Below are positions 62,701 to 64,000 of a stretch of 64,000 nucleotides of DNA, piece after piece. The notes beneath the pieces are model-generated. The model was given only the letters and a program-made list of their open reading frames with translations, searched no databases and was not told where the DNA came from. Location of the stretch: NCBI GenBank assembly GCA_958009055.1, contig OY253651.1, forward strand, positions 1,054,001 through 1,118,000, written 5' to 3'. Positions within the stretch are counted from its first letter, which is position 1. The number at the start of each line of letters is the position of its first letter. The position numbers and the translations under genes were made by a program. The DNA comes from Choricystis sp. odSpoLacu1 (taxonomy: Eukaryota; Chlorophyta; Trebouxiophyceae).

Positions 62701-64000
62701 ATGGCGGAAATCCTCACCGCCCTCGCCGACGGCGGCCCCCTCGCGCGTGACCGCGTGCTACGCGACAAGGCGGCCGCCGCGCTGGACGTGCTGGACAGGA
62801 CGCTGGATTTGTATGGGTGAGTTTGGATTGTTGTTTGGTGGGGAAGTGGAGAGGGGCGGTCACTGCAACTCTCCCTCACACCCACACCCCACCACCCACC
62901 CACCCACCACCCCAGCCCCACCGGCGTCGCCTTCTCCTTCAACGGCGGCAAAGACTCCACCGTCCTCCTCCACCTGCTGCGCGCCACCGTCGCCCGGCGC
63001 GAGCGGGACGGGCGGCCGTCGCGCGCGACCGCGGCCGACGCGGCTGCAGCAGCGTCCGCGGGCGCCCCCCCTCTCCCCGACGGCGACCTGGGCGCCATCC
63101 GCACCTTTGTGTTTGAGCGGGAGGATGATTTCGCAGAGATCGCGGCCTTTGTGGCTCAAGCGGATGAGGCGCACGGCCTGAGCGTGACCCGCGTCCCCGG
63201 CCCCATGGCCCAAGGCCTCTCGTCCTTCCTGGCCACCACGCACGCCACGGCCATCGTGCTGGGGACACGGCGTGGGGACCCAAACGCGGGAGGGCAGGAC
63301 ACGTTCTGTCCATCGTCCCCCGGGTGGCCGGCGTTCATGAGGGTGAATCCGATTCTGTCCTGGGGGTATGGCGACGTGTGGTCCTTCCTGGACGCCGTCG
63401 CCGCTCCCTACTGCCCTCTCTACGATCGTGGGTACACCTCGATTGGGGCTGAACCCTCCACCCGCCCCAACTCGGCCCTGCTGCGGCCGGACGGCAGCTA
63501 CGCGCCCGCCCGCGCGCTGACCGACGGCCGCGCGGAGCGCGCGGGGCGCGCGTCGGCAGCTGCCGCCTCCGCCACCCCGCGCGCCCCCCCTGGCGCCACT
63601 CCACGCGGCTTGCTGACCCGGGCTGCCGCCGTGGTGCTGGTGGGGGATGAACTGCTGTCGGGGCGGGTGGCCGACGCCAACGGGGCCTACGTGTGCCGAG
63701 CCCTGCGCTCCGCGGGCTGGGCGGCCGCCCGCGTGTCCATCCTCCCTGACGACATTCCCGCCATCGCCGCCGAAATCGAGGCCTGCCTGGACGCTGTCGG
63801 CGTCGTCCTCGTGTGCGGCGGCGTGGGGCCCACGCCGGATGATGTCACGATGGCGGCGGTGGCAGCTGCGTTTCGCGTACCGCTCGCGCGCGACGCAGAC
63901 TTAGAAACCCGCCTCCGCTCCTATTTTGGGGGTGCCGCCACCTCCGCACACCTCAAAATGGCGGATGCGCCCGCATGCGGGGTGGAGGCGATTGAAGTGG
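62701..64000 (+). CDS. FLAD: FAD synthase (PAPS-reductase-like + molybdopterin-binding domain), 5' part
   Basis: Adenylates FMN to FAD. Exons: 62701..62816 and 62916 to beyond the window end. The N-terminal domain has the PP-loop AFSFNGGKDSTVLLHLLRA (about 44-62), then TFVFEREDDFAEIAAFV, IVLGTRRGDPNAGGQD and MRVNPILSWGYGDVWSFLDAV, which form the FAD synthase core. After a ~60-residue Ala/Arg linker comes a MoaB/CinA-like domain (AAVVLVGDELLSGRVADANG, VLVCGGVGPTPDDVTMAAVA). The order is the reverse of human FLAD1, which has the molybdopterin-like domain first, and matches the plant arrangement as I recall it. Confidence 0.93.

Noticed and set aside
1..64000. Prokaryotic operon, phage, CRISPR or defence island
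   Set aside because: Genes are spliced, strands alternate, and no ribosome-binding pattern or spaced repeats with unique spacers exist.

Overview
This is a GC-rich, gene-dense nuclear window from a small eukaryote, most likely a unicellular green-lineage alga. The eukaryotic signs are short spliceosomal introns (mostly GTGAGTG donors and CACACAG acceptors), a ribosomal protein L32e gene, MCM7, RFC3, nucleoporin Nup62, three importin-type or PFU/PUL proteins, Rab7 and a CENP-C-like protein. The photosynthetic green-lineage signs are a plastid DUF3172 protein, a PYRR-type protein (dead deaminase + RibD reductase + NADAR), an OEP64/Toc64-like amidase-TPR protein, an EXA1-like GYF protein, a small plant-type transaldolase and several apparent plastid leader peptides. 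I cannot name the species. No tRNA, rRNA, CRISPR array, transposon or prokaryotic operon was seen.

I support 35 protein genes, most with 2-4 exons (MCM7 has 10). 1-9.1 kb: the 5' part of a multicopper oxidase, the DUF3172 protein, an Ala-rich coiled-coil protein, arsenite methyltransferase, the rRNA-processing factor EFG1 and an F-box/cyclin fusion. 9.4-18.6 kb: a second cyclin, MCM7, S-formylglutathione hydrolase and importin beta-1. 18.9-30.2 kb: PLAA/Ufd3, RidA, eL32, a Pro-rich protein, Nup62, transaldolase and a GRAM-BEACH protein. 30.5-41 kb: an amino-acid transporter, dihydropyrimidinase, TMEM230, a short mTERF-like protein, a DUF1295 membrane protein, a CENP-C-like protein and Rab7. 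41-53 kb: a GH31 glycosidase, PYRR-NADAR, OEP64-like and importin-9-like. 53-64 kb: glutaredoxin, legumain, tubulin cofactor B, a GYF protein, a POP5/RPP14-like protein, RFC3 and the 5' part of FAD synthase.

The genes are housekeeping genes for replication and cell cycle (MCM7, RFC3, two cyclins, CENP-C), nuclear transport (importin beta-1, importin-9, Nup62), RNA and translation (EFG1, POP5-like, eL32, GYF), flavin metabolism (PYRR, FAD synthase) and vesicle traffic (Rab7, BEACH). They are not a co-regulated cluster. The layout is unusual: strand alternates at 25 of 34 gene junctions, giving 13 head-to-head pairs, some with spacers of only 57-120 bases.

Three patterns stand out. (1) Seven reading-frame breaks in six otherwise intact conserved genes each need removal of exactly one C from a C-run on the sense strand. 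Homopolymer assembly error is the simplest explanation, but the uniform sign and base deserve a check. (2) Introns have GT/G-rich 5' ends and CA/C-rich 3' ends that are often reverse-complementary. (3) Several conserved proteins depart from their families: MCM7 without zinc-ribbon cysteines, an F-box joined to a cyclin, and a BEACH protein without WD40 repeats. I did not find an obviously new multi-gene system.
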